Of a stretch of DNA of 64,000 nucleotides, positions 9,373 through 18,594 are shown in pieces. The notes beneath the pieces are model-generated. The model worked only from the letters and a program-made list of their open reading frames with translations. It searched no databases and was not told the DNA's origin. The stretch is from UBA8919 sp041658185 (lineage in GTDB: Bacteria; Elusimicrobiota; UBA8919), in contig JBBAAR010000004.1 of NCBI GenBank assembly GCA_041658185.1, forward strand, positions 62,001 through 126,000, in the 5' to 3' direction. Position 1 is the stretch's first letter; each line of letters begins with the position of its first letter. The position numbers were made by a program, and so were the translations under genes.

Positions 9373-11231
9373 ACATAAAAAAAATAATTGTTAATTTACG
9401 AAGGCCTTTAATTGTTCTGCTTCATTTGTGCTTGATATTGATTGCGTATATCTTCGCATTTAATCTGCGGTTTGAGTTTAAATTATTACCTGAAGATTTC
9501 AAAGTTATGTTAAGAACTCTTCCGCTTTTAATTATTATAAAACTTCTTTTCTTTTATTTTTTCGGAGTATTCAGTGGTTTATGGAGATATGTAAGCATTG
9601 GTGATCTATGGGATATAATACTTGCCAATTTTCTTTCCAGTGTCGCTTTCACTCTATCGGTACTTTTTTATCATACTTTTTATGGATACCCTCGATCAGT
9701 TTTTATAATAGATTTTATTTTGTGCACTGTTTTTGTGTCAAGTGTCAGATTTTTTACCCGCTTAATAAGGGAAAGGTTCCAGGACCCGCTGCTGTCATTA
9801 AAAAAGAAAAATGTGTTGATTGTCGGTGCAGGTCAGGCGGGCATATCGGTTTCACGGGAATGCCAGAATAATCCGATTGCCGGTTTAAATGTTGTCGGTT
9901 TTATAGATGATGATACTGCCAAAAAAGGACTTTCTATATTCGGTTTGAGAATTTTCGGTGGAAGAAAAATGATACCTGATATAGTTTCAAAATACGATAT
10001 AAAAGAAATAATTCTTGCGATACCGTCTGTGAAAGGCGAAGTCATAAGAGATATTCTTTCTTATTGCGAGATGACAGATGCAAATATAAAAATCGTTCCC
10101 GGGTTTGATAAAATAATATCCGGGCATCTTGAAGTAAAGCCACGTAAAGTCCAGCCGGATGACTTGTTGGGCAGGGAACCGGTAAAAATAGACGAAACCG
10201 AAATTAGTTCCTATATCAGAAATAAAAAGGTTTTGGTTACCGGCGCCGGCGGTTCAATTGGAGCAGAGTTGTGCAGGCAAATAGTAAAATTCTCACCAGA
10301 ACTTTTAATTCTTTTAGACAACCATGAAAATTATGTTTATTATCTCGGAGTTGAATTCTCCACTCTGTATCCTCAATTAAAATGTAAGACAGTCATCGGG
10401 GATATCAAAGATATCGGGCTGTTGAGGCATTTGTTTTTTACTTACAGGCCGGATGTTGTTTTTCATGCAGCGGCGCATAAACATGTTCCTTTGATGGAAG
10501 AAAATCCGGTCTCAGCGGTAAAAAATAATATTATCGGTTCGCGTAATCTTATTTATGCTTCAAGTCATTATGGAGTTGAAAAGTTTGTTTTAATTTCTAC
10601 CGACAAGGCGGTCAACCCGACAAGTGTGATGGGTGCCACTAAAAGGATCGCGGAGAAGATTTTGCAGGCGAAGTCAAAAGTTAGTAAAACAAAGTTTATG
10701 GCGGTCCGTTTCGGGAATGTTCTGGGATCATCGGGCAGCGTAATTCCCCTTTTCAAAAAACAGATTGAAGAAGGCGGACCTGTTACCGTAACTCATCCTG
10801 ACGTAAAAAGATATTTTATGAGCATTCCGGAAGCAGCAATTCTTGTATTGCAGGCCGGCGCAATCGGGTCCGGCGGCGAGATTTTTATTCTTGATATGGG
10901 TGAGCAGATAAAAATTGTAGACCTTGCAAAAAATATTATTGCATTTTCAGGGTTAAAATTAAACAAGGATATTTCAATCAAATACGTCGGTCTCCGTCCC
11001 GGGGAGAAACTCTATGAAGAGATACTCTTAGACAAAGAGAAAGATAAGGTTACCAAGAATAAAAAAATATATGTGACTACACCGGAAAATTTTGACCTTC
11101 CTAAAATTAGAAAAGATATAAGAGAATTAGAACATCTTGCCGTAATAATGGATGAGGAAAAAATATTAAAAAAACTTAAACAGATGGTACCCAATTATGT
11201 TTCTCAAGCCGACAGTACAATCAATAGTTAA
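9369..11231 (+). CDS. Membrane-bound NDP-sugar 4,6-dehydratase (PglF/WbpM/CapD-like)
   Basis: A 620-residue two-domain protein. Four membrane helices lie within residues 1-130. A first Rossmann unit (VLIVGAGQAGISV, near 150) and a second, catalytic SDR domain follow (VTGAGGSIGAEL near 290). ISTDKAVNPTSVMGATKR is the active-site stretch, with Met in place of the SDR tyrosine, as in PglF and WbpM. It should convert UDP-GlcNAc to the 4-keto-6-deoxy sugar used by the aminotransferase two genes upstream. It starts in an ATGA overlap with the phosphoglycosyl transferase gene, so the three are translationally linked. Confidence 0.92.
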   Translation: MNIKKIIVNLRRPLIVLLHLCLILIAYIFAFNLRFEFKLLPEDFKVMLRTLPLLIIIKLLFFYFFGVFSGLWRYVSIGDLWDIILANFLSSVAFTLSVLFYHTFYGYPRSVFIIDFILCTVFVSSVRFFTRLIRERFQDPLLSLKKKNVLIVGAGQAGISVSRECQNNPIAGLNVVGFIDDDTAKKGLSIFGLRIFGGRKMIPDIVSKYDIKEIILAIPSVKGEVIRDILSYCEMTDANIKIVPGFDKIISGHLEVKPRKVQPDDLLGREPVKIDETEISSYIRNKKVLVTGAGGSIGAELCRQIVKFSPELLILLDNHENYVYYLGVEFSTLYPQLKCKTVIGDIKDIGLLRHLFFTYRPDVVFHAAAHKHVPLMEENPVSAVKNNIIGSRNLIYASSHYGVEKFVLISTDKAVNPTSVMGATKRIAEKILQAKSKVSKTKFMAVRFGNVLGSSGSVIPLFKKQIEEGGPVTVTHPDVKRYFMSIPEAAILVLQAGAIGSGGEIFILDMGEQIKIVDLAKNIIAFSGLKLNKDISIKYVGLRPGEKLYEEILLDKEKDKVTKNKKIYVTTPENFDLPKIRKDIRELEHLAVIMDEEKILKKLKQMVPNYVSQADSTINS

Positions 11232-12453
11232 ATCCAAGGGATTTAATTTATTCGCCTACTATTCATTTATTTTCTTATTTTTAGTCATTTCATTAGTCCC
11301 GTTTAATTCACTTGAAATTAAAATAATGGGCATACCTTCCCTTCATTTTCTTTATATACTGTTGTTTATTTTTGTACCCGCACTTATGGTTTTTAGTTTT
11401 TTACAAAACCCGCATCTGAACTTTTTTGACAAATCACTTATTTTATTGACGATAGGTTTTTCCATGAGTTTTATAACAAGTATTGACCGTATGTTCACAA
11501 TTCGCTCACTGACAGGTTTTTGCTTAAAGGGCATTGGCGTGGCATTTATTGCCGACAAACTGTTAAAATATAAAGTTAAGTTAGCAGTTGCCATTTTTGT
11601 TATTTGTGCGTCTCTGATTTCTCTGACAGGTATAATAGAAGTGTTCAGCAGCTGGTATCTTTATCCTAAACCGATGGATTGGCCGCTTCATTTTGTAAGG
11701 TCAACGATAGGCAATCAGCTGCCTTTTGCCGCATACCTCATTTTATTTTTGCCGCTGTCATTTTTGTATATGGAAAACAAAGCGAGACCCGTTAAATTTT
11801 TACCTTTTTCGATTATTGTATTCGCCATCCTTCTTTCTTTTTCCCGCAGCGGCTGGTTCGCATGTTTTGCTACAGTTATTATTTATTATTCAAGGAAAAA
11901 ATACTTTCAAAAAATTATTAAAAACTGGATTTATGTATTTTCTTTTATTGGGATAATTGGCGTTTTGTTTTTCTTGATACCGTCTGAAATGAAAATTCAT
12001 TTTACTGATAAATTTAACGTTAATATGTTTCAATCAAAATCTTTTGAACATCGTTTAAGATCATTCATAACTACAAAAAATATCATTAAAGATTATCCTC
12101 TTTTCGGCGTCGGGTTTGGAAATTACCCGAAAGTTCATGAGAAATATAGGGTGGAAGGTGTGGAAAAAAACACGTTCACGCCCGATAATGTGTACTTGAG
12201 ATTTTTATGTGATACGGGCATTATTGGCGCAGGGATATTTTTTGTATTTATTATTTATTGGATGCATAAGCTCTGGAAAAGCAGGGATAATCCTGTTGTG
12301 TGGGCGATTTTTTGCGGTCTTGCGGGATTTTTGATAAATCAGTTGACGGCGGATTTGTTTTTTTGGACCGCCCCGCAATTTGTTTTTTGGACATTACTCG
12401 GAATGGGAGTTGGCTTAATAGGTAATAATGGAACTGGCAATCAGAACGGGTAA
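11197..12453 (+). CDS. O-antigen ligase/polymerase-type membrane protein (Wzy/WaaL family)
   Basis: A 418-residue polytopic membrane protein with roughly ten helices. It has the large periplasmic loop of the O-antigen ligase family after about residue 280, including PLFGVGFGNYPKVHEKYR and the TPDNVYLRFLCDTGIIG stretch that is conserved in the family. Polymerase and ligase cannot be separated by sequence alone. The flippase gene next to it favours a Wzy polymerase. It overlaps the dehydratase gene by 35 nt and the flippase gene by 26 nt. Confidence 0.85.
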   Translation: MFLKPTVQSIVKSKGFNLFAYYSFIFLFLVISLVPFNSLEIKIMGIPSLHFLYILLFIFVPALMVFSFLQNPHLNFFDKSLILLTIGFSMSFITSIDRMFTIRSLTGFCLKGIGVAFIADKLLKYKVKLAVAIFVICASLISLTGIIEVFSSWYLYPKPMDWPLHFVRSTIGNQLPFAAYLILFLPLSFLYMENKARPVKFLPFSIIVFAILLSFSRSGWFACFATVIIYYSRKKYFQKIIKNWIYVFSFIGIIGVLFFLIPSEMKIHFTDKFNVNMFQSKSFEHRLRSFITTKNIIKDYPLFGVGFGNYPKVHEKYRVEGVEKNTFTPDNVYLRFLCDTGIIGAGIFFVFIIYWMHKLWKSRDNPVVWAIFCGLAGFLINQLTADLFFWTAPQFVFWTLLGMGVGLIGNNGTGNQNG

Positions 12454-13870
12454 GAATTTATTTTATAAAATAACCGGCGAACTGGCGACCAGAATTCTCG
12501 CTTTTTTATTTTATGCTATCATTGCAAGAAAACTGGGGACTGCCGATTTTGGCAAGAATTCATTTGCCTATTCATTTACCATTATATGCGCTCTTTTGGT
12601 TGATATGGGTTTCAACAGCATCTTAATCAGAGATATCTCACAACACAAGCATAATATCGCAAAATATGTAGGCAATATAAGTTTCGCAAAGTTGATTTCT
12701 TCCGTAGTTTCTTTTTTTATTGTTTTATTTGCGGGGTATCTGACGGGTTATTACAAAAACTATGGTAGGGCGATACTTTTGATGGCGGTTGTGTCTATAT
12801 TGAGCGGCTGGATTGATTATATTATTGCAATTTTCAATGCTTTTGAAAAAATGAATTACGAGGCGTTGCTTAAATTTTGCAATAGAGCGTTTCTCTTAAT
12901 TTTTGGGGTTGCGGCACTGTTATTGAACGGCGGACTTTATGGATTGCTGGAAGCGATGATTTTTGCCTCGGTAATTAGTGTAGTTTTCGGACTTTTCATG
13001 GTGAGAATTAAAATAACTCCGTTCAAGTTAAATAACGATATTTTTTTTATTAAGAAAATTTTCATTATAGCTTTACCGGTGTTTTTAAGCACTTTATTTA
13101 TGTCGGCATATCATAATATAGGCACGATTTTGATGCCTGCTATGGGTTGTTCCGATATACAAATCGGATGGTTTTCGCCGGGCATTAAATTGATAGAGAT
13201 TACTGCTTTGCTGCCGGTTCTTTTTGTGAGTGCATCCTTTCCGGTACTTTCGGATTTTTTCGGACGCTCTGAAAATTTGTTCGCAGATAGTTGCCGTTAT
13301 ATTGTCAAGTTTTTATTCGTTGCGGGTTTACCTATCGCTATATTGGGGGTATTGTTTTCAAAAGAAATCGTTCTTTTTATATTCGGTAGCCAGTATCTGC
13401 CCACGGGCGTTATATTTTCAATTTTACTTTGGTCCGTACCTTTAGTATTTGTCAATCATGCTTTGATGCAGATATTTATAATCAATCATAATCAAAAAAT
13501 TACCACCTATACGGCGATTTCCGCTTTTCTTATAAATTTTATTTTGAATATTTTGCTCATCCCGAAATTCGGTTATATCGGAGCAAGCATATCTTTCGTA
13601 ATTACCGAGACCGTGCTGTTTTTGGAAAACATGGTGCTATCATCTTATTATAAAGTTGCGATTGATTGGGGTAGTTGGATATGGAAAATAATTATTGTTG
13701 CCGTTGTATCCGCAGCAATTATCTACGGACTACCCATCAGTTTGGTTGTGAAGATAATGTTATTATTTATTGTTAATATGGCAGGTTTTTGGTTCTTACG
13801 GATTCTTACCGATAAGGATATTTCCTTTATTAAAAATATATTAGTTAATATAAAAATGCGGGCGGCATAA
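12428..13870 (+). CDS. Oligosaccharide flippase, Wzx/MATE-like
   Basis: A 480-residue membrane protein with about 12-14 helices. It begins with the typical TGELATRILAFLFYAIIARKLG segment of the polysaccharide biosynthesis/MOP exporter family; LGTADFGKNSFA follows. It is expected to turn the polyprenyl-linked repeat unit from the cytoplasmic to the periplasmic face, where the neighbouring Wzy-like protein can polymerise it. It overlaps the polymerase gene by 26 nt and is followed after 2 nt by a methyltransferase gene. Confidence 0.9.
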   Translation: MELAIRTGKNLFYKITGELATRILAFLFYAIIARKLGTADFGKNSFAYSFTIICALLVDMGFNSILIRDISQHKHNIAKYVGNISFAKLISSVVSFFIVLFAGYLTGYYKNYGRAILLMAVVSILSGWIDYIIAIFNAFEKMNYEALLKFCNRAFLLIFGVAALLLNGGLYGLLEAMIFASVISVVFGLFMVRIKITPFKLNNDIFFIKKIFIIALPVFLSTLFMSAYHNIGTILMPAMGCSDIQIGWFSPGIKLIEITALLPVLFVSASFPVLSDFFGRSENLFADSCRYIVKFLFVAGLPIAILGVLFSKEIVLFIFGSQYLPTGVIFSILLWSVPLVFVNHALMQIFIINHNQKITTYTAISAFLINFILNILLIPKFGYIGASISFVITETVLFLENMVLSSYYKVAIDWGSWIWKIIIVAVVSAAIIYGLPISLVVKIMLLFIVNMAGFWFLRILTDKDISFIKNILVNIKMRAA

Positions 13871-13872
13871 AT

Positions 13873-14832
13873 ATGAAATGCAGGATTTGCGATAACTCGG
13901 AAAATAATAAAGAATATGAAGTAAAAGAAATGATGTATGGTTTCAGAGATAGGTTTATTTATTTTCAGTGTTCAAAATGCGGCTGCCTGCAAATTTCGGA
14001 AATTCTGTCGGATATGTCAAAATATTATCCTTCTGATTATTACAGTTTTGCTTTGAATATAAGCGAGCACCCGATTAAAATATTTATCAAAAACTTAAGG
14101 AATAATTACGCTGTTTTTAATAAAGGGATTATCGGAAAATTTATTATGACGGGTTTTCCAAACGAAAGTATGAGAAGTTTATCCAAAGTTCATCTGACGA
14201 AAACTTCAAGTATACTGGATGTCGGCTGCGGTAGAGGTATACTACTAAATGACCTTCAAAAAATAGGTTTTAAGAATTTATGGGGTGTTGACCCATATAT
14301 TCCCGAAAAATATATTAGAAATGAAAACGGATTTAAAATTATCAAAAACAGAGTTCATAATATTAACGGTAAATGGGATTTAATAATGTTTCATCATTCA
14401 TTTGAGCATTTGCCAAATCCGGCTGAAACGCTTCAGGCGGTTTCAAGATTATTGGCTAACGGCGGTATTTGCTTAATTAGAATTCCTACCGTTTCTTCAT
14501 TTGCGTGGGAACACTACAAAACAAATTGGGTTCAAATTGACGCACCGAGACATTTTTTTCTTCATTCCGTTGATAGTATGCGAATATTAGCAGAAGAAAA
14601 CCAAATGGTCTTGAAAGAGGTTGTTTATGATTCTATGGATTTTCAATTCTGGGGTAGTGAGCAAAATGCAAAGGACATACCTTCAATGTCTGAGCAGTCG
14701 TATAGCATAAATCCAAAGAAATCAATTTTCTCATCTTCAGAGATAAAAATGTTTAAACAAAAAGCAAAGAAACTGAATTCTGAAAACAATGGAGACCAGG
14801 CAGTTTTTTATTTGAAAAAAAGCGATGCTTAA
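13873..14832 (+). CDS. SAM-dependent methyltransferase with N-terminal zinc ribbon
   Basis: A 319-residue protein. Paired cysteines at the N-terminus (CRICDNS near residue 3, CSKCGC near 35) form a zinc-ribbon-like unit. A class I SAM domain follows (ILDVGCGRGILL near 115, then HHSFEHLPNP). The architecture is shared with cluster methyltransferases that act on sugars or lipid-linked intermediates. The C-terminal region after about residue 240 is not recognised. It ends 8 nt inside the next methyltransferase gene. Confidence 0.8.
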   Translation: MKCRICDNSENNKEYEVKEMMYGFRDRFIYFQCSKCGCLQISEILSDMSKYYPSDYYSFALNISEHPIKIFIKNLRNNYAVFNKGIIGKFIMTGFPNESMRSLSKVHLTKTSSILDVGCGRGILLNDLQKIGFKNLWGVDPYIPEKYIRNENGFKIIKNRVHNINGKWDLIMFHHSFEHLPNPAETLQAVSRLLANGGICLIRIPTVSSFAWEHYKTNWVQIDAPRHFFLHSVDSMRILAEENQMVLKEVVYDSMDFQFWGSEQNAKDIPSMSEQSYSINPKKSIFSSSEIKMFKQKAKKLNSENNGDQAVFYLKKSDA

Positions 14833-15703
14833 TGATATAAATTTTCTGAAAATCAAATTTCAAAAGTTAATAAAAATGATTTCACTGCCGCGGAACTGGA
14901 TTGTTCTGGATGTCGGCAGCGGTGACGGTCCTTTTCCGCGAGCGGATGTTTTATGTGATAAATATATTTTTGATACTGACAGGATGAGCAATCTTGTAAT
15001 TGACAGACCTTTTGTAATGGGAGATATTTCTGCGCTGCCGTTCCTTGATAATAGTTTTGACTTTGTTTATTGTTCTCATGTGCTTGAACATACAAATAAT
15101 CCGGAAATAGCAATGAAGGAACTGATGCGTGTAGGAAAAAGGGGATATATAGAATTGCCGTCAGAATTTCAGGAAAAAATACAAAGTACCGTTGTTCACA
15201 AATACTATATCAGAAAAGAAGATGATTGTCTTCTTTTTTATCACAAGGAAAAAGATGTTTTTGATGACAGTATGCAGAAATACTTCGGAGATTTAATTAA
15301 TAAAAAAGATAAAACATATATGTCGTTTTACTTCAAACATTATTATGATTTATTTAATTTGGAATATTACTGGGACAAAGAAATCAAATTTAATATTTTT
15401 GGTAAACCGGGTGTTTTTTTCAGCGAGAAAAACGGATGTCAATCCGTAAAACAGATTATCGCTCAATTGGACAAAACCTCTTTTTCGTTTCCGGTTGGGT
15501 TGCGTTCTTTATTGAAAGTTTTTATAAAAAAATTATTTACAAAAGTCAAAAATGCGGATTTGATAAAATTCCTTGCATGTCCTTATTGTAAAAAAAATGT
15601 AATCGTAACAGAGCAGAAAGATTTACAATGTACTCTTTGCGGCAGGGAATTCAAAGTTCATAAAAATATTCCCATTATGTTAAAAGAAGGTGCATGTGAA
15701 TAA
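14825..15703 (+). CDS. SAM-dependent methyltransferase with C-terminal Trm112-like zinc motif
   Basis: A 292-residue protein. The SAM site VLDVGSGDGPFPRAD lies near residue 28, and YCSHVLEHTNNPE near 80 marks the acceptor side. The tail (from about residue 250) has CPYCKK and CTLCGREF with IPIMLKE, like the Trm112/YcaR zinc-binding fold. So the zinc unit is at the end here and at the start in the preceding gene. The start overlaps the previous stop. The substrate is unknown. Confidence 0.75.
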   Translation: MLNDINFLKIKFQKLIKMISLPRNWIVLDVGSGDGPFPRADVLCDKYIFDTDRMSNLVIDRPFVMGDISALPFLDNSFDFVYCSHVLEHTNNPEIAMKELMRVGKRGYIELPSEFQEKIQSTVVHKYYIRKEDDCLLFYHKEKDVFDDSMQKYFGDLINKKDKTYMSFYFKHYYDLFNLEYYWDKEIKFNIFGKPGVFFSEKNGCQSVKQIIAQLDKTSFSFPVGLRSLLKVFIKKLFTKVKNADLIKFLACPYCKKNVIVTEQKDLQCTLCGREFKVHKNIPIMLKEGACE

Positions 15704-16604
15704 TGTTTCGTTGTCAATAATAATAGTCAATTATAATACAAGGGTCATATTAGACGAATGCCTCGGCTCAATTTTTAAAAATCCTTTTCACGGAAATTTT
15801 GATGTTATAGTAGTTGATAATGCATCCAAAGACGAAAGTTTGGAACTGGTTCGGGAAAAATATCCCCAGGTAAAAACTATCAAAAATGAAAAGAATTTGG
15901 GTTTTGCGAAAGCAACTAATGTGGGTATAAAAATAAGTCGGGGCAGTTATGTGCTTTTACTGAACTCGGACGCGGAAGTTTTAGACGATTCACTGAATAA
16001 AATGTTTGATTATATGGAAACCAATCCGTCGGTGGGAATCGTAGGACCAAAGTTGATAGGTGCGGCCGGCAAAATTATACAGATGTCGTGGGGTTGGTCG
16101 CCTACCATATTAAAAGAGTTGCTGCAAAAAACTTTTATGCCGGAGCATATTGCCAAATATAAATTTTTACAACTTGTAGTTAAGTTTCTTGAAAGAAAGC
16201 AACGGGAAGTGGAACTGGTATCCGGCGCCTGTATGTTTATAAGAAGAGAAGTTTTGGATATTGTAGGTCTATTGGATGAAAATCTCTTTCTTTATTTTGA
16301 AGAACCGGATTTTTGTATACGTGTCCGCCGTGGCGGCTGGAAAGTAATTTTTTTACCATCCGCAGAGATTATGCATAAATTAGGGCAAACAATGGCAAGA
16401 GTAGGTAAAGAAACGCTGGTAATTTACAGAAGCAGCCAGTTGTATTTCTATAAAAAGAACAATTCTAAATTACAGCAAAAATTACTAGGATTGTTTCTTT
16501 TGTTAAAGTTTTCTTACTTGAAATTGGTTAAACCTGAAAATACGGATTTCTATGATAAAGTTTTGGATATACTTCACAAGTTTGAAAATAAAAACTTAAA
16601 TTAA
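15696..16604 (+). CDS. Family 2 glycosyltransferase, WbbL/rhamnosyltransferase-like
   Basis: About 302 residues. LSIIIVNYNTRVILDECLGS, VVDNASKDES, LLNSDAEVLDD (metal-binding D-A-E) and SGACMFIRREVLDIVGLLDE with FFEEPDF-like FEEPDFCIRVRRGGW identify the WbbL-type family 2 subgroup that often adds rhamnose or a similar deoxysugar. GTG at 15696 is chosen because AGAAGG sits 7 nt upstream; the GTG at 15690 lies directly against that site. It overlaps the upstream methyltransferase gene slightly. Confidence 0.88.
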   Translation: MNNVSLSIIIVNYNTRVILDECLGSIFKNPFHGNFDVIVVDNASKDESLELVREKYPQVKTIKNEKNLGFAKATNVGIKISRGSYVLLLNSDAEVLDDSLNKMFDYMETNPSVGIVGPKLIGAAGKIIQMSWGWSPTILKELLQKTFMPEHIAKYKFLQLVVKFLERKQREVELVSGACMFIRREVLDIVGLLDENLFLYFEEPDFCIRVRRGGWKVIFLPSAEIMHKLGQTMARVGKETLVIYRSSQLYFYKKNNSKLQQKLLGLFLLLKFSYLKLVKPENTDFYDKVLDILHKFENKNLN

Positions 16605-16638
16605 AGCAGAAAAAATTCTATTTTCAAGCGAACGAGCG

Positions 16639-16660
16639 AAAAGCAAACTTGTTTGTTTTT
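16639..16660 (+). terminator. Weak terminator-like AT-rich hairpin
   Basis: AAAAGCAAA at 16639-16647 and TTTGTTTTT at 16652-16660 can pair around a CTTG loop and end in a T run. The stem is AT-rich with one G-T pair, so termination would be partial. It sits in the 132-nt gap after the glycosyltransferase gene at 15696, one of the few real gaps in this cluster. Confidence 0.3.
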
Positions 16661-16736
16661 CCGAGCGAGCGATGAAAACAAAAGGTTTAATACCTTTTAT
16701 TGCCGTGATTTTATTTCCGGAAAGGGATTTCCAAAA

Positions 16737-17474
16737 ATGAAAAGTCGTGAATTAGTTGAACTTCAAGAAGCCGCCTTTGTAGGGATTGCCGTCGGCAACG
16801 GTGATTTGGAACATCTTTCTAATAAAGTAGGAATTGCAAATTATATCCGTATCGCCGAACAAATAAAGAAAAAAATAAAAACGGGAAAAATTCTTGACTG
16901 GGGCTGCGGCTATGGACATATGACGTATCTTATGCAAAACCGCGGTCTTCCGGCAACGGCGTATGAAGTATTAAAACGGGATAATATAGAAAAGCTCCCG
17001 GTTTTTTCCGGGATAGATATAATTTACGGTAAAGAAAATTTCCGTCTGCCTTTTTCAGACGAAATGTTTGACGCAGTTTTATCCTGCGGCACGCTTGAGC
17101 ATGTGGAGAATATTGATGCTTCTCTCGGCGAAGTAAGAAGAATACTGAAAAAAAACGGTAAATTTTTTATCTATATGCTTCCGAATAAATTTTCATATAC
17201 GGAATGGATTGCAAAAAAAAGGGGCATCAGCGTTCATCCCGTAAAATTCAATAAAAAGAGTATTTACAGATTGTTTGAAAAATCCGGATTCAAAGTCGTT
17301 AAAATAAAAAGAAGCAGTGTGTTGCCGAAAAACCTGACCGGTCTTCCCGGTTTCATAAAAAAAATTTACGGCAACCTGTATTTTCTTTTAATTCCTCTTG
17401 ATAATTTACTCTCAAAAATACCGTTATTAAACAACATCAGCGGGGTTTTTGAAATTATTGCGGTAAAAATCTAA
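16737..17474 (+). CDS. SAM-dependent methyltransferase
   Basis: About 245 residues. ILDWGCGYGHMTYL near residue 50 is the SAM-binding loop, AVLSCGTLEHVENIDASLGEVRRILKKNG contains the family acceptor region, and a lysine-rich C-terminus has hydrophobic stretches. ATG at 16737 has GGAAAGGG 10 nt upstream. The frame is open back to a TTG at 16653, but that stretch overlaps an AT-rich hairpin and reads like noncoding sequence. It is the fourth small methyltransferase of the cluster, with unknown substrate. Confidence 0.78.
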   Translation: MKSRELVELQEAAFVGIAVGNGDLEHLSNKVGIANYIRIAEQIKKKIKTGKILDWGCGYGHMTYLMQNRGLPATAYEVLKRDNIEKLPVFSGIDIIYGKENFRLPFSDEMFDAVLSCGTLEHVENIDASLGEVRRILKKNGKFFIYMLPNKFSYTEWIAKKRGISVHPVKFNKKSIYRLFEKSGFKVVKIKRSSVLPKNLTGLPGFIKKIYGNLYFLLIPLDNLLSKIPLLNNISGVFEIIAVKI

Positions 17475-17518
17475 AATGTCGGGACAAACCGGTTTTCAAT
17501 GCGGTTCGGTAATTAAAA

Positions 17519-18592
17519 ATGAGAGTCGGAATTGACGCAAGGATGATAGAAAGTTCCGGCATCGGAACTTACATAAAAAATCTTGTTTGCTTGTTGCCGA
17601 AAATAAGCAGAGATGAGTATATTTTATTCGGGACCAGAAGCAAACTGGAAAAATATAATTTGCCGGTTATAGAAGCCGATTTCCCGATTTACGGAGTCAG
17701 GGAGCAGGTATTTTTTCCTGGTATAATTAAAAAAGCAAATATCGGTTTGTTTCATTCCACGCACTATTCAATTCCCGTTATGTATTTTGGAAAAATGGTT
17801 GTAAGTGTGCATGACTTAATCCATCTTGTTTATCCGGAATATCTGTCTTCAAAACCGGCATATTTTTATGCCAAATTTATGATTGCGACTGCCTGCCGCA
17901 AGGCAAAAAAAATTATTACGATTTCAGAAAACACAAAAAAAGATATTATAAAATACTTTCATATTGAACCGTCAAAAATAGAAATTACGTATCCGGCAGT
18001 AAGCGATGATTTTAATCCTTCGCAGGCAAAATCCGAAACAATGAAAAAAAAATACGGGGAATATATTCTTTATGTCGGTGCTATCCGTCCGCATAAAAAT
18101 ATTTTACGGCTTTTAGAAGCATTTAATAAATTAAAAAAAGAAAAAAAAATAAAACATAAACTTATTCTGATAGGCAAGGGGAAAATTCCTTATATTTATG
18201 ATGTCAGAAAAAAAATATCCGATTTTTCGCTCGCAAACGACGTGCTGATAATGGAGGAAATAGAACAAGATAAACTCATTGATTTTTACTGCGGTGCGGA
18301 TTTGTTCGTTTTCCCGTCATTATACGAAGGATTTGGTCTTCCTCCTCTGGAAGCAATGGCATGCGGATGTCCGGTGGTGTGTTCAAACAACTCGTCTTTG
18401 CCGGAGGTCGTCGGCGATTCCGCATTGACGGTTAATCCGATGTTCGAGGATAAACTTGCTTCCGCAATTTATAGAGTTATCACCGATGATAATCTCAAAA
18501 ATAATCTTATAGAAAAAGGGCTTGAAAGAGCAAAAATATTTTCCTGGAAAAAAATGGCGGAAGAAACGCTGAGAATTTACGAAAAGGTTTAA
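17519..18592 (+). CDS. GT4-family glycosyltransferase (GT-B fold)
   Basis: A 357-residue retaining glycosyltransferase. RVGIDARMIESSGIGTYIKNL opens the acceptor-binding domain. SVHDLIHLVYPEYLS is followed by the donor-binding domain, with YVGAIRPHKNILRLLEAF and the family motif FPSLYEGFGLPPLEAMACG (E-x7-E). Many relatives transfer mannose from GDP-mannose, and the precursor genes at 24.4-27.1 kb fit that donor; the specific sugar is inference. Confidence 0.88.
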   Translation: MRVGIDARMIESSGIGTYIKNLVCLLPKISRDEYILFGTRSKLEKYNLPVIEADFPIYGVREQVFFPGIIKKANIGLFHSTHYSIPVMYFGKMVVSVHDLIHLVYPEYLSSKPAYFYAKFMIATACRKAKKIITISENTKKDIIKYFHIEPSKIEITYPAVSDDFNPSQAKSETMKKKYGEYILYVGAIRPHKNILRLLEAFNKLKKEKKIKHKLILIGKGKIPYIYDVRKKISDFSLANDVLIMEEIEQDKLIDFYCGADLFVFPSLYEGFGLPPLEAMACGCPVVCSNNSSLPEVVGDSALTVNPMFEDKLASAIYRVITDDNLKNNLIEKGLERAKIFSWKKMAEETLRIYEKV

Positions 18593-18594
18593 AT

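Noticed and set aside
16653..16736. Upstream TTG start for the methyltransferase at 16737
   Set aside because: The added 28 residues are encoded by a hairpin-containing spacer and do not resemble the family N-terminus.
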